Below, in pieces: positions 16,743 to 25,365 of a stretch of DNA of 64,000 bases (position 1 is the stretch's first letter; each line of letters begins with the position of its first letter). Origin of the DNA: Paludibacteraceae bacterium. GTDB taxonomy: Bacteria; Bacteroidota; Bacteroidia; Bacteroidales; Paludibacteraceae. The position numbers and the translations under genes were made by a program. The notes beneath the pieces are model-generated. The model was not told the DNA's origin. It ran no database searches and saw nothing but the letters and a program-made list of their open reading frames with translations. The DNA is taken from positions 1-64,000 of the forward strand of contig JAFOYE010000007.1 of NCBI GenBank assembly GCA_017391525.1, read 5' to 3'.

Positions 16743-18719
16743 ATGGTTCTATGCATTGCCGAAAAACCGTCCGTAGGACGAGATATAGCTCGCGTGTTGG
16801 GTGCTAACACCCAACGTGATGGTTTTATGGAAGGCAATGGTTATTGTGTCTCCTGGACTTTCGGTCACCTTTGCGCGTTACTTGATCCACACGAATATAG
16901 CGAGCAATGGAAAGGATGGAACATGTCTTCCTTGCCTATGGTGCCAGCACGTTTTGGTATTAAGGTGAGCGACGACAAAGGAATTCTTAAACAGTTTAAT
17001 ACTATCAAGGACCTTATCTCCAAGGCAGAAATGGTCATTAACTGTGGTGATGCTGGTCAAGAGGGAGAGTTGATCCAACGTTGGGTATATCAGAAGGCGG
17101 GTTGCAAAGTTCCAGTCAAACGTCTTTGGATATCTTCTTTGACTGAAGATGCTATCCGCGAAGGTTTTGCTAATCTCAAGGACCAAAGCCACTACCAACA
17201 CCTCTATGAGGCTGGTATGATGCGTGCCATAGGTGATTGGCTACTTGGTATGAACGCCACACGTGCTTATACACTACGCTTTGCTAAAGGAGTGGGTAAG
17301 GATCGTCAAGTGCTTAGTATAGGTCGTGTACAGACTCCTACGTTGGCACTTATTGTCAAGCGTCAGCATGAGATAGAGAACTTCGTTCCCCGTACTTACT
17401 GGGAACTCAAAACCAATTATCGCGATACACTCTTCTCTGCTCAACTTCCTGTAGAGGAAGATGAGTATGCTATCACCTCGCTCGAACAGGGACAAAAACT
17501 CGTTGACTCTATCAAGGATCTGCCATTAGAGATAACCTCTGTGGAGAAAAAGAAAGGTATGGAGTATGCTCCACGCCTCTTCGATTTGACATCGCTGCAA
17601 GTGGAATGCAACAAACGCTACGGACTATCGGCCGATGATACGCTCAAGATCATCCAAAGTCTATACGAGAAACATGTCACCACCTATCCTCGTGTGGATA
17701 CCACTTTCCTGAGCGACGATATTTATCCTAAGGTACCTGCTACATTGCAGGGTATTAAGGAATTTTTCCCTCAGGTGAATCCTCTGCTTTTACTTAAAGC
17801 CGATGGCGGCAAGGGGGCTAGCAGTCTGCCTAAATCCAAGAAAGTGTTTGACAATAGCAAGGTAACCGACCACCATGCTATCATCCCTACCGGACAACGC
17901 CCAAATAACCTTACTGACCTTGAACGCAAAGTGTATGATATGGTAGCGCTCCGCTTTATAGCAGCCTTCTATCCTCCTTGCCAAGTGGCGAACACTACTG
18001 TGCTGGCGCAGGCAGGAGAAGTCCCATTCAAGGTAACAGGTCGCGAGATTCTAGAACAAGGTTGGCGCGAAGTATTTGCTACGCCAATAGCCAATAGCTC
18101 GCAAAGCGAGCGTCCAATAGGCGGAACGCCGTCCGAGAACGAAAGTGATACTGAACCTTCCGAACAGAAAGCCCTGCCTTCATTCAAGAAAGGCGAATCA
18201 GGTTCTCACGAACCACAACTCCAAGAGAAAACCACTACACCACCTAAATATTATACCGAGGCAACTCTGCTTCGTGCAATGGAAACGGCAGGTAAGACGG
18301 TAGACAACGAGGAACTTCGTGATGTGATGAAAGAGAATGGTATAGGCCGTCCTAGTACGCGTGCAGCCATTATAGAGAAACTCTTCCAACGCAAGTATAT
18401 CGTTCGTGAGAGGAAGAATATCAAGGCAACCGAGGTGGGTATTAATCTAATACATACCATTATCTCTCCATTGCTCAAATCAGCAGAATTGACAGGTTTG
18501 TGGGAGAAGAAACTCCGTGAAATAGAACGTGGAGATTTTGCAGCGCAACAATTCTTAGACGAACTCAAACAGATGACCACAGAGGTCGTTCGCGAAGTGA
18601 AATCCGACAAGTCGGGCATGCGTTGCCCAGTCTGTGGCAAAGGCACTATTATCCGTGGTCGTACCCGCTATGGCTGCTCTCGTTGGAGAGAAGGTTGCAC
18701 CTACGCAGAACAATTCTAG
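16743..18719 (+). CDS. topB: DNA topoisomerase III
   Basis: 658 aa, type IA topoisomerase that resolves single-strand interlinks. TOPRIM domain at the N-terminus (CIAEKPSVGRDIA, NCGDAGQEGELIQRW with the acidic triad), GRVQTPTLALIV, and active-site tyrosine about residue 316 in TTYPRVDTTFL. The C-terminal zinc finger is CPVCGKG...CSRWREGC. A linker at about 447-500 before PKYYTEATLL is longer than I expect for TopB and is built from the short-repeat DNA described separately (18083-18137). Catalytic parts look intact. Confidence 0.95.
   Translation: MVLCIAEKPSVGRDIARVLGANTQRDGFMEGNGYCVSWTFGHLCALLDPHEYSEQWKGWNMSSLPMVPARFGIKVSDDKGILKQFNTIKDLISKAEMVINCGDAGQEGELIQRWVYQKAGCKVPVKRLWISSLTEDAIREGFANLKDQSHYQHLYEAGMMRAIGDWLLGMNATRAYTLRFAKGVGKDRQVLSIGRVQTPTLALIVKRQHEIENFVPRTYWELKTNYRDTLFSAQLPVEEDEYAITSLEQGQKLVDSIKDLPLEITSVEKKKGMEYAPRLFDLTSLQVECNKRYGLSADDTLKIIQSLYEKHVTTYPRVDTTFLSDDIYPKVPATLQGIKEFFPQVNPLLLLKADGGKGASSLPKSKKVFDNSKVTDHHAIIPTGQRPNNLTDLERKVYDMVALRFIAAFYPPCQVANTTVLAQAGEVPFKVTGREILEQGWREVFATPIANSSQSERPIGGTPSENESDTEPSEQKALPSFKKGESGSHEPQLQEKTTTPPKYYTEATLLRAMETAGKTVDNEELRDVMKENGIGRPSTRAAIIEKLFQRKYIVRERKNIKATEVGINLIHTIISPLLKSAELTGLWEKKLREIERGDFAAQQFLDELKQMTTEVVREVKSDKSGMRCPVCGKGTIIRGRTRYGCSRWREGCTYAEQF
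18083..18137 (+). repeat. In-frame CTATAGC/mini-hairpin type repeat inside topB
   Basis: GCCAATA GCCAATA, then stem-loop CTCGCAAAGCGAG, GCGTCC, AATAGG and stem-loop CGGAACGCCG, GTCC. The same grammar as the intergenic arrays at 541 and 32166; here it encodes the hydrophilic linker PIANSSQSERPIGG and keeps the frame. Confidence 0.7.
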
Positions 18720-18760
18720 TGGAAAGCTAGTTGGGCCAGTTAGGCTAGTAGAACTAGTAT
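18717..18760. repeat. 9-bp CTAG repeat array between topB and tcdA
   Basis: Units GCTAGTTGG, GCCAGTTAG, GCTAGTAGA, ACTAGTATG in 9-bp register (one unit has lost CTAG), in the convergent gap right after the topB stop. Confidence 0.75.
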
Positions 18761-18768
18761 GACTTTTT

Positions 18769-19443
18769 TCAAGATTTTTTTGAGCGGATATGCTCTATGA
18801 CCATTGCTGCTAAGGTCATGCCGAAGACGCCTACAACAGGCGCTAGGGTACCTTGGTCGCCTGCTATCTCTTCGGAATAGACACATTGTATCTTAGAAGC
18901 TAGTACTAACTTCTCCTTTTTTATACGTGTACGCAACGCGCGTGCGAGAGGGCAACCTTGTACTTTCCAAAATTCGGCGGTGCGGATGTTCTGTGGATTG
19001 AGTTTGCGCCCTGCTCCCATACTAGAGAAGACCTTGCAACCTGCGTGGGTGGCATTGTATAGCAAAAGCGCTTTGCAGTCTACCATGTCGATTGCGTCTA
19101 CAACGATATCGTATTGCGATAGGTCAAAATTACTGGCGGTTTCGGCATTATATTGACGCTCTATAACTTGTATATCTGCCTCGGGACAGATAGTGAGCAA
19201 TCGCTTTTGCATCTCGAGGACTTTACTTTGTCCAATATTATCGTGTACAGCCACTACCTGACGATTGAGATTGGTACGGTCTACTACATCAAAATCTACG
19301 AGCGTTAGATGTCCTATTCCTGTGCGCAAAAGACTTTCGGCGCACCAACCACCTACACCGCCTACGCCAAAAACAATCACGCGTGCCTCTTGCAAAGCAC
19401 GAAAACCATCAGGGCCTATGAGTTGAGTAGTACGAGTAAACAC
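18769..19443 (-). CDS. tcdA: tRNA threonylcarbamoyladenosine dehydratase (TcdA/CsdL)
   Basis: 224 aa, ThiF/E1-like fold. TcdA makes the cyclic ct6A form at position 37 of ANN-decoding tRNAs. Rossmann loop VFGVGGVGGWCAESLLRTGIG and the adenylation residues DFDVVDRTNLNRQ are clear; MGAGRKLNP, SEEIAGDQGTLAPVVGVFG complete the family pattern. Length is slightly short compared with E. coli TcdA (268 aa) at the C-terminus. Last gene of the recA-flavoprotein-tcdA series. Confidence 0.9.
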   Translation of the reverse strand: MFTRTTQLIGPDGFRALQEARVIVFGVGGVGGWCAESLLRTGIGHLTLVDFDVVDRTNLNRQVVAVHDNIGQSKVLEMQKRLLTICPEADIQVIERQYNAETASNFDLSQYDIVVDAIDMVDCKALLLYNATHAGCKVFSSMGAGRKLNPQNIRTAEFWKVQGCPLARALRTRIKKEKLVLASKIQCVYSEEIAGDQGTLAPVVGVFGMTLAAMVIEHIRSKKS

Positions 19444-19446
19444 GAG

Positions 19447-19485
19447 ATGTAAGTTATGAAGTATGAGTTATGAACTATGAGTTAA
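19447..19485. repeat. 7-bp repeat GTTATGA type
   Basis: GTTATGA, AGTATGA, GTTATGA, ACTATGA, GTTAAAG in 7-bp register between the flavoprotein and tcdA, running into the flavoprotein 3' end. Confidence 0.65.
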
Positions 19486-20986
19486 AGGTATGGGCTATCG
19501 CCATAGCTACATTGATGCCGTCCAAGGCACAGGATGTGATACCGCCAGCATAACCAGCACCCTCGCCACAAGGGTAAAGTCCTGGAGTAGAAATAGAATC
19601 TAGTGTCTCTGGATTGCGAGGAATACGCACAGCACTACTAGAACGGCTCTCTACGCCTAGGATAACTGCTTCGTTGGTCAAGAAACCACGGTACTTGCGA
19701 TCGAAATCACGAAACCCTTGTTGCAATCGCTTGCCAATGTGCGCAGGCAACCACTCATCCAATCTGCTTGATACCATACCTGGCAGATAGCTACAAGCAG
19801 GAAGCGATTTGCTCTGTCGTCCTTCCACAAAATCCTTCAATCGTTGTGCTGGAGCCAAGGATGGTTCGCCTCCATACTGATATGCCAAGTTCTCAAGATA
19901 TTGTTGGAAAGCGAGGCCTTTGAGTTTTAACTCCTGAACTCCTGAACCCCTAAACTCCTGAACCATATTTATGAGATCTTCTGGACGAATCTCCACTACC
20001 ATACCCGAGTTAGCAAAAGGAGAATTACGGTGGCTAGCAGACATACCATTTACCACGCAGCTATTTAGCGCACTTCCCGCAGGGACGATATGTCCACCTG
20101 GACACATACAGAAAGAGTATACACCGCGACCTTGTACCTGTGTCACTAATGAGTAGGACGCGTTACCAAGGAGTTTGACTAACTCTGGTGATGGGTCGTG
20201 GTACATCAGGCGGTTGATCAATGCCTGTGGATGCTCTGCTCGAACACCCATGGCGCAACCTTTGTCCTCTAGTAATACACCCTCGTTCATCAACATCTGA
20301 TATGTGTCATGAGCGGAGTGACCGATAGCTAGTATAGTTGAGTGTTGAGTGTTGAGTGTTGAAAGGCTAGAGATGCAGGTACCGAAATGTATTTCACCAC
20401 CATGCTCTATGATACACTCGCGCATAGCGCGGATGATACTAGGCAGTTTGTCGCTACCGATATGGGCATGTGCCTCGTAGAGGATATTATCTTTTGCCCC
20501 GAAATGATGGAATAGCTCCATCACGCGTTGCATATTGCCGCGTTTCTTACTGCGGGAGTATAGCTTACCATCGGAGAATGTACCTGCGCCACCTTCACCA
20601 AAACAATAGTTAGACTCGGTGTTAAGTCCTTGGTTGCGGTTGAGCGTCGCAATATCCTTCTTGCGCTCGGCTACATCCTTACCGCGTTCGTAAATGATGG
20701 GTTTGATGCCGTGCTCAATGAGGGTCAAAGCTGCAAATAGTCCTGCGGGACCTGCACCGATGATATTGACCGAATGTTCGGCATGGTGTACGTCTTGGAA
20801 GAAAGGAGTTTCATAGAGTGGAATAGGAGCATCCTTCTCAATGAACTGGCCATTATCATCGGTAAGTAGAGTGAGATTGACCTTGAGTTGCTTCTGACGT
20901 GCATCTACAGAACGCTTCACGACACGGAACTTTTGTTCCATGTCGTGTGCTTTCTCTGGGGTTAATATGAGAGTCTGTTGATTCAA
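19475..20986 (-). CDS. FAD-dependent oxidoreductase, COG2509-like
   Basis: 503 aa. The dinucleotide-binding motif NIIGAGPAGLFAALTLIEHG is at about residues 74-93, after an N-terminal region (MNQQTLILTPEKAHDM) typical of this family of uncharacterised NAD-utilising dehydrogenases. NYCFGEGGAGTFSDGKLYSRSKKRG and CSFMCPGG-like YSFCMCPGGHIVPA are also characteristic. Substrate unknown. Two in-frame short repeats are visible: GTTGAGT heptamers (20336-20365, peptide STLNTQHST) and TTCAGGAG octamers (19925-19964, peptide VQEFRGSGVQE). The stop codon of recA is 2 bp upstream of its start. Confidence 0.88.
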   Translation of the reverse strand: MNQQTLILTPEKAHDMEQKFRVVKRSVDARQKQLKVNLTLLTDDNGQFIEKDAPIPLYETPFFQDVHHAEHSVNIIGAGPAGLFAALTLIEHGIKPIIYERGKDVAERKKDIATLNRNQGLNTESNYCFGEGGAGTFSDGKLYSRSKKRGNMQRVMELFHHFGAKDNILYEAHAHIGSDKLPSIIRAMRECIIEHGGEIHFGTCISSLSTLNTQHSTILAIGHSAHDTYQMLMNEGVLLEDKGCAMGVRAEHPQALINRLMYHDPSPELVKLLGNASYSLVTQVQGRGVYSFCMCPGGHIVPAGSALNSCVVNGMSASHRNSPFANSGMVVEIRPEDLINMVQEFRGSGVQELKLKGLAFQQYLENLAYQYGGEPSLAPAQRLKDFVEGRQSKSLPACSYLPGMVSSRLDEWLPAHIGKRLQQGFRDFDRKYRGFLTNEAVILGVESRSSSAVRIPRNPETLDSISTPGLYPCGEGAGYAGGITSCALDGINVAMAIAHTFNS

Positions 20987-20988
20987 GA

Positions 20989-21996
20989 TTACTTCTTGAG
21001 AGCAGCCATGAGTTTCTCTTCGATCTCGGCAGCTAGTTCAGGATTGTCAAGCAATACTTTCTTGGCGCCATCGCGACCTTGTGCGAGCTTATTGCCATCG
21101 TAACTATACCATGAACCCGCTTTTGACAAGATGCCGTGCTCTGTACCCAAATCCACAAGTTCACCTGCACGAGAGATACCCTCGTTGAACATCAAGTCGA
21201 ACTCTGCTTTCTTGAATGGAGGAGCCACCTTATTTTTGATGACTTTTACGCGCACTTGGTTACCGAGAATCTCGTCACCCTCTTTGATGGCTGTACCTTT
21301 GCGAATATCGATACGCACAGATGCGTAGAACTTGAGGGCGTTACCACCAGTAGTTGTCTCTGGACTACCGAACATCACGCCGATCTTCTCACGCAATTGG
21401 TTGATGAAGATACAAGTGGTTTGAGTTTTGTTGATAGTAGCGGTGAGTTTGCGGAGTGCTTGTGACATCAAACGTGCTTGCAAACCGACACGGTTATCAC
21501 CCATGTCTCCTTCAATCTCAGCTTTTGGAGTGAGAGCTGCTACAGAGTCAATTACCACAAGGTCCACTGCTGCACTACGGATAAGCTCGTCTGCTATATC
21601 CAAGGCTTGCTCGCCACAGTCTGGTTGTGCGATGAGGAGTTCGTTGGTATCCACACCCAGTTTCTCTGCATAGAAACGGTCAAAAGCATGCTCAGCATCA
21701 ATAATCGCCGCAATACCGCCTTGCTTTTGAACCTCTGCCATCGCATGGATAGCGAGGGTGGTCTTACCAGAAGACTCTGGACCATAAATCTCAATGACGC
21801 GACCGCGAGGATAACCGCCCACACCAAGTGCGACATTCAAACCTACAGAACCTGTAGGGATAACAGGTATATCTTCGATTTTGTCATCGCCAAGTTTCAT
21901 AATGGCGCCTTTGCCAAAATCTTTATCAATTTTTGCCATTGCTAATTGCAATGCTTTTAGCTTCTCAGGAGAAGGCGTTTTCTTTTCTTCTGCCAT
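20989..21996 (-). CDS. recA: Recombinase RecA
   Basis: 335 aa. RecA forms ATP-dependent filaments on single-stranded DNA for homologous recombination and SOS induction. Walker [10 protein letters not shown] (about residue 70), Walker [14 protein letters not shown]1/L2 loops around [11 protein letters not shown] and [38 protein letters not shown] are all conserved. The C-terminal tail is short. First gene of a unit with the flavoprotein and tcdA. I see no SOS-box-like palindrome near the promoter. Confidence 0.97.
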   Translation of the reverse strand: MAEEKKTPSPEKLKALQLAMAKIDKDFGKGAIMKLGDDKIEDIPVIPTGSVGLNVALGVGGYPRGRVIEIYGPESSGKTTLAIHAMAEVQKQGGIAAIIDAEHAFDRFYAEKLGVDTNELLIAQPDCGEQALDIADELIRSAAVDLVVIDSVAALTPKAEIEGDMGDNRVGLQARLMSQALRKLTATINKTQTTCIFINQLREKIGVMFGSPETTTGGNALKFYASVRIDIRKGTAIKEGDEILGNQVRVKVIKNKVAPPFKKAEFDLMFNEGISRAGELVDLGTEHGILSKAGSWYSYDGNKLAQGRDGAKKVLLDNPELAAEIEEKLMAALKK

Positions 21997-22051
21997 AATC
22001 TTATAAGGTTTTAAAAGTATTAAAAGTTTTAATGGTTTTATTTTATGGGTG

Positions 22052-22083
22052 CAAAGTTACATATTTTTTTGTACATGTGCAAA
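22052..22083 (-). promoter_or_regulatory. Promoter of recA
   Basis: Minus strand TTTG (22083-22080), 20 bases, TAACTTTG (22059-22052). Confidence 0.85.
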
Positions 22084-22354
22084 TATGGATGATATTTTAT
22101 GCTTCTGGTTTGAAAAAATCTTTTGCCATATCAAAACAAAAAGTAATAACTTTAGCCGAAGCAATGCTAATAAATAATGCAAAAAGTAGGTCCATCTTAG
22201 ATTCGTTTTAGTAGTTAAACATCTGTTTTTTGTAATAATCGTTTGAGTATTCTTAATACGAAATAAGAATTCGAGTGCAAAATTACTGCGTTAAACTGCT
22301 AAAACTTGTCAGTGTGAAGAAAAAAATGAAAAAAAAGTGCAAAATAACTAAAAT
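22084..22354. other. Non-coding gap between recA and rsgA
   Basis: AT-rich, no credible ORF. A weak promoter-like TAATTTTG occurs on the minus strand near 22276, and runs of A precede the CTAG array. I see no RNA gene. Confidence 0.4.
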
Positions 22355-22358
22355 TACT

Positions 22359-22414
22359 AGTTATTCTAGTTATACTAGTGCTACTAGTGCAGCTAGTCAT
22401 ACTAGTGCAACTAG
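22359..22414. repeat. 9-bp CTAG repeat array, longest copy
   Basis: Seven CTAG units in exact 9-bp register: CTAGTTATT, CTAGTTATA, CTAGTGCTA, CTAGTGCAG, CTAGTCATA, CTAGTGCAA, CTAG. The rsgA stop codon (22413-22411) lies inside the last unit. Confidence 0.85.
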
Positions 22415-23403
22415 CGATATTTACTTTCTTGTGTGTCATCCAAGATGCTCAGATAACTCTCGTATCTGGAGAGAGCTATTTCGCCGTTAGCTACAGCTTG
22501 GTATACTGCACAACCAGGTTCACCAGTATGTTGACAATTAGAATAGCGGCAGTCTCGGCTAACACGGAAAATATCGCGAAAATAGTGGCTAATCTCCTCT
22601 TTCTCGACGTCTAATAGACCAAATCCTTTGATACCAGGTGTGTCAATGATCCAAGAGCGAGATCTTTCTGAGTCATCTTCTGACCTTCTAAACTCCTGAA
22701 CTCCTAAACCCTCTATAGGATACATCTCGGAGAAAGTTGTTGTGTGCATGCCTTTATGATGTGCAGAAGATATAGCTCCTGTTCTAGCGACATTATCCCC
22801 TAATATGGCATTGAGCAAAGTAGATTTACCGACTCCTGAGTTGCCAGATAAAAGAGTAACTCTACCATCAAAAATGGTTGATAAAGGTGATGATTCCATT
22901 AAAGATTTAGGCGATGAAGCTAAACCTAATGCTGAGATGGCATAGGTAGGATAATCTAGTGACTCGTATAGTTGACGAAGATTGGCTAACTCTTCTAATT
23001 CTTCTTCGTTGAGAAGATCTATCTTGTTAAATATGATGCACGCGGGAACACGATATGCTTCGCATGTAGCGAGAAAACGATCAATAAATGTAGTTGAGGT
23101 TTTAGGATGGTTGATAGTCACAATGAGTGCAGCCATATCTACATTGGCTGCTAGTATGTGTGAGGCATAGCTGAGGTTAGTAGCACGACGAATGATGTAG
23201 TTCTTGCGATCATACAGTTCTGTTATCCAGTTGGTTCCGTCTTCGTTGGTGGTGACCTCTACGTAGTCACCAATAGCTACTGGATTGGTAGAACGAATAC
23301 CACGAATTCGGAAGTTGCCTTTCACGTGGCAATCTGCGGTTGTTCCGTCTTCAAAATACACGCCATAACTTGTGCCTGTTGATTTGATTACTAGTCCTTT
23401 CAT
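22411..23403 (-). CDS. rsgA: Ribosome small-subunit GTPase A
   Basis: 330 aa. RsgA is a circularly permuted GTPase for late 30S maturation. N-terminal OB fold; G4 FNKIDLL, G1 GNSGVGKSTLLNAI, G3 DTPGIKGFG in permuted order; zinc site CRYSNCQHTGEPGC in the C-terminal domain. Between HTTTFSEMYP and WIIDTPG there is an extra segment of about 17 residues (EGLGVQEFRRSEDDSERSR) where family members have only a few; its DNA carries the TTCAGGAG octamer repeat (22687-22722). The insertion lies in the switch region between G2 and G3, so its effect on GTP cycling would be of interest. Confidence 0.95.
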   Translation of the reverse strand: MKGLVIKSTGTSYGVYFEDGTTADCHVKGNFRIRGIRSTNPVAIGDYVEVTTNEDGTNWITELYDRKNYIIRRATNLSYASHILAANVDMAALIVTINHPKTSTTFIDRFLATCEAYRVPACIIFNKIDLLNEEELEELANLRQLYESLDYPTYAISALGLASSPKSLMESSPLSTIFDGRVTLLSGNSGVGKSTLLNAILGDNVARTGAISSAHHKGMHTTTFSEMYPIEGLGVQEFRRSEDDSERSRSWIIDTPGIKGFGLLDVEKEEISHYFRDIFRVSRDCRYSNCQHTGEPGCAVYQAVANGEIALSRYESYLSILDDTQESKYR

Positions 23404-23427
23404 TGTGGTTAATAGTCGTGTTGTAAG

Positions 23428-23460
23428 CTAGTTGTACTAGTTGAACTAGTAGTGCTAGTT
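23428..23460. repeat. 9-bp CTAG repeat array
   Basis: CTAGTTGTA, CTAGTTGAA, CTAGTAGTG, CTAG in register, filling the gap between the barrel protein gene and rsgA. Confidence 0.8.
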
Positions 23461-23462
23461 TT

Positions 23463-24590
23463 CTAAAATGCTTCTGTTGCAGTTAAGTAAAAACTATATG
23501 CATTGATATTGTTCCATCTTGGATCGACATTGCTGCGTGCTACATCAAAGCGGATATTGACCTTGGCCTTGTTAATAGCCGCACGTAATCCTATACCATA
23601 ACCCACTTTAGGAACTTCCCAATGCCAATTGTGAAAATCATAAACATCGCCTACACCCGCAAACACTGTGGCGCGGAAGATGCTCCATATTGGTATGCGT
23701 AGTTCGGCTTGTAAGGCCATCATGATGTCGTCACGAAACATATCGCTGTTGATACCTCTCAATCCATCTTGTCCGCCCAATCGTGGTAGCATAGGGTAGA
23801 GGGTGAGATGGGAGATGAAATAATTAGATAGCATGAACTGCCCTTTGAGCTGCCATGCTATAACAAGGTTATGCGGCAACGATATGTACTGACGGAGATC
23901 TGCGGATAGCAGACCGTTGATCGTGGCTTGTTGCCCTTCAGGGATATCCATCTTGTTGGTCCATGCGGCAGCCGCAGAGGCCTTGAAGAAGATACCTCGA
24001 GTTGGGTAGAAGACGTTGTCACGTGAGTCATATTGAGCTACAGCGCCTAAACCTATTTGTACCAATGGTTTGGTAGTGGTGTAAATACCTTCTATGCTGT
24101 ATTGCGCCACCAAAATATCCGTCATAGGACCTATAGCAAAGTGCTTGCCTGTATATATCGGAGCTTGCACATTGAAGTAGCCTCGTTGCAATTCGTAGGG
24201 TGTTCCTCGGCGCAACATTCCGACTCCCATATTGCCTTCATTGGCAAAATGTGGGTCATTGTATGTTCCGTAGTAGGTGGCAGGGCGATTGCTATACCCT
24301 GCACGAAACTGAAGTTGCCAAGTAGGCGATTTGTGTTTCGTGACACCGGAGTCAGGACTCCCAAAATATAGATTCCCTTGTGCATTGATGTACCACTGGC
24401 TGTTGAGCGAGTAGGTGCCGTCTAATTGGACAATAGAGGTTCGTTCTTGGTTGGGAAGACGAAAATACCCCTGTGCTGCGGCACCAAACTCCCAAGTGGA
24501 TTCCGGCGAATAGTTAATCACCGGAATACCCATTGCGGGTAGATTAAGTAGACTATCGAGCGAAATAGCATGAGACATTGGAATAACCAA
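23463..24590 (-). CDS. Omp85-type outer-membrane beta-barrel protein without POTRA domains
   Basis: 375 aa as drawn. Strand-rich with glycine turns (GVGMLRRGTPYELQRGYF, YDSRDNVFYPTRGIFFKASA, RLGGQDGLRGINSDMFRDD) as in the BamA/TamA 'surface antigen' barrel, including the RGF/RG-type segment, and a C-terminal phenylalanine (TATEAF). No POTRA repeats. Start problem: the frame continues upstream as a plausible signal peptide (KLRFLIIAIAWALVIPMSHA) to a stop at 24635-24633, but contains no ATG, GTG or TTG before the TTG at 24590, which would cut the signal peptide. Either a rare start codon (ATC, ATA) is used or the start is mutated. Confidence 0.78.
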   Translation of the reverse strand: MVIPMSHAISLDSLLNLPAMGIPVINYSPESTWEFGAAAQGYFRLPNQERTSIVQLDGTYSLNSQWYINAQGNLYFGSPDSGVTKHKSPTWQLQFRAGYSNRPATYYGTYNDPHFANEGNMGVGMLRRGTPYELQRGYFNVQAPIYTGKHFAIGPMTDILVAQYSIEGIYTTTKPLVQIGLGAVAQYDSRDNVFYPTRGIFFKASAAAAWTNKMDIPEGQQATINGLLSADLRQYISLPHNLVIAWQLKGQFMLSNYFISHLTLYPMLPRLGGQDGLRGINSDMFRDDIMMALQAELRIPIWSIFRATVFAGVGDVYDFHNWHWEVPKVGYGIGLRAAINKAKVNIRFDVARSNVDPRWNNINAYSFYLTATEAF

Positions 24591-24629
24591 TGCCCATGCT
24601 ATAGCTATTATGAGAAATCTTAGTTTGAT

Positions 24630-24725
24630 AGGTTAGAGATTAAACTTAGAGTTTAGAGGTGATTTAGCGGCAATATCTTGCCTATCCTACGCCTTTAAAC
24701 ATTAAACTATAAACTTTAAACTAAG
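24630..24725. repeat. TTTAAAC/TAAACTA 7-bp repeats
   Basis: TAAACAT, TAAACTA, TAAACTT, TAAACTA in 7-bp register (about 24694-24722), with looser copies of GAGTTTAGAG to the left. It lies between frr and the barrel protein gene. Confidence 0.6.
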
Positions 24726-24728
24726 AGA

Positions 24729-25289
24729 TTACACAGTCATAATTTCTTTCTCTTTCTTAGCGTAGATCTCGTCCACTTGTTTCACGTACTTGTCGTGCAA
24801 CTTTTGAACATCGTTCTCCGCATCTTTCTCAGCGTCCTCTGGCAAACCCTCTTTAACTTGCTTCTTGAGCAAATCAATAGCGTCGCGACGTGCATTACGG
24901 ATGCTGACTTTAGCGTTCTCAGCCTCGCCCTTACATTGTTTGGCCAATTCTTTACGACGCTCCTCGGTCAATGGTGGAATCATCAAACGAATGCTCTCGC
25001 CATTGTTGCTAGGTGCGAGTCCAACGCTAGAGTTGATGATAGCGCGTTCGATCTCTGCAATCATCTTTTTCTCCCATGGTTGGATTTGGATGGTGCGTGC
25101 GTCAGGGGTGGTGATTGTAGCCACGTTAGCGAGTGGGCTCATCTGTCCGTAGTATTCTACTTTCACTACATCTAGGATTCGTGCACTAGCTTTGCCCGCG
25201 CGAATACGAGCCAAAGCATCATCAAGATACATCACTGCAGATTCCATGAGTTCCGCAGCATCTGATTTAATTTTGCTAGGTTCAATCAT
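24729..25289 (-). CDS. frr: Ribosome recycling factor
   Basis: 186 aa. Splits post-termination ribosomes with EF-G. Seen: LDDALARIRAGKASARILD, VEYYGQMSPLANVATITTPDARTIQIQPWEK, GLAPSNNGESIRLMIPPLTEERRKELAKQ and the C-terminal three-helix region. Standard length. It follows pyrH in the same direction, separated by a repeat array. Confidence 0.97.
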   Translation of the reverse strand: MIEPSKIKSDAAELMESAVMYLDDALARIRAGKASARILDVVKVEYYGQMSPLANVATITTPDARTIQIQPWEKKMIAEIERAIINSSVGLAPSNNGESIRLMIPPLTEERRKELAKQCKGEAENAKVSIRNARRDAIDLLKKQVKEGLPEDAEKDAENDVQKLHDKYVKQVDEIYAKKEKEIMTV

Positions 25290-25307
25290 ATCTATAAAAG
25301 TTTAAAA

Positions 25308-25360
25308 AGTTCTAAAGTTCTAAAGTTCTAGATGTTCTAGATGATCTAGACAATCTAGAC
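25308..25360. repeat. CTAG repeat array between pyrH and frr
   Basis: Two 8-bp units CTAAAGTT, then CTAGATGTT, CTAGATGAT, CTAGACAAT, CTAGACTCG in 9-bp register. The switch from 8 to 9 bp shows the units can change length. Confidence 0.75.
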
Positions 25361-25365
25361 TCGTG

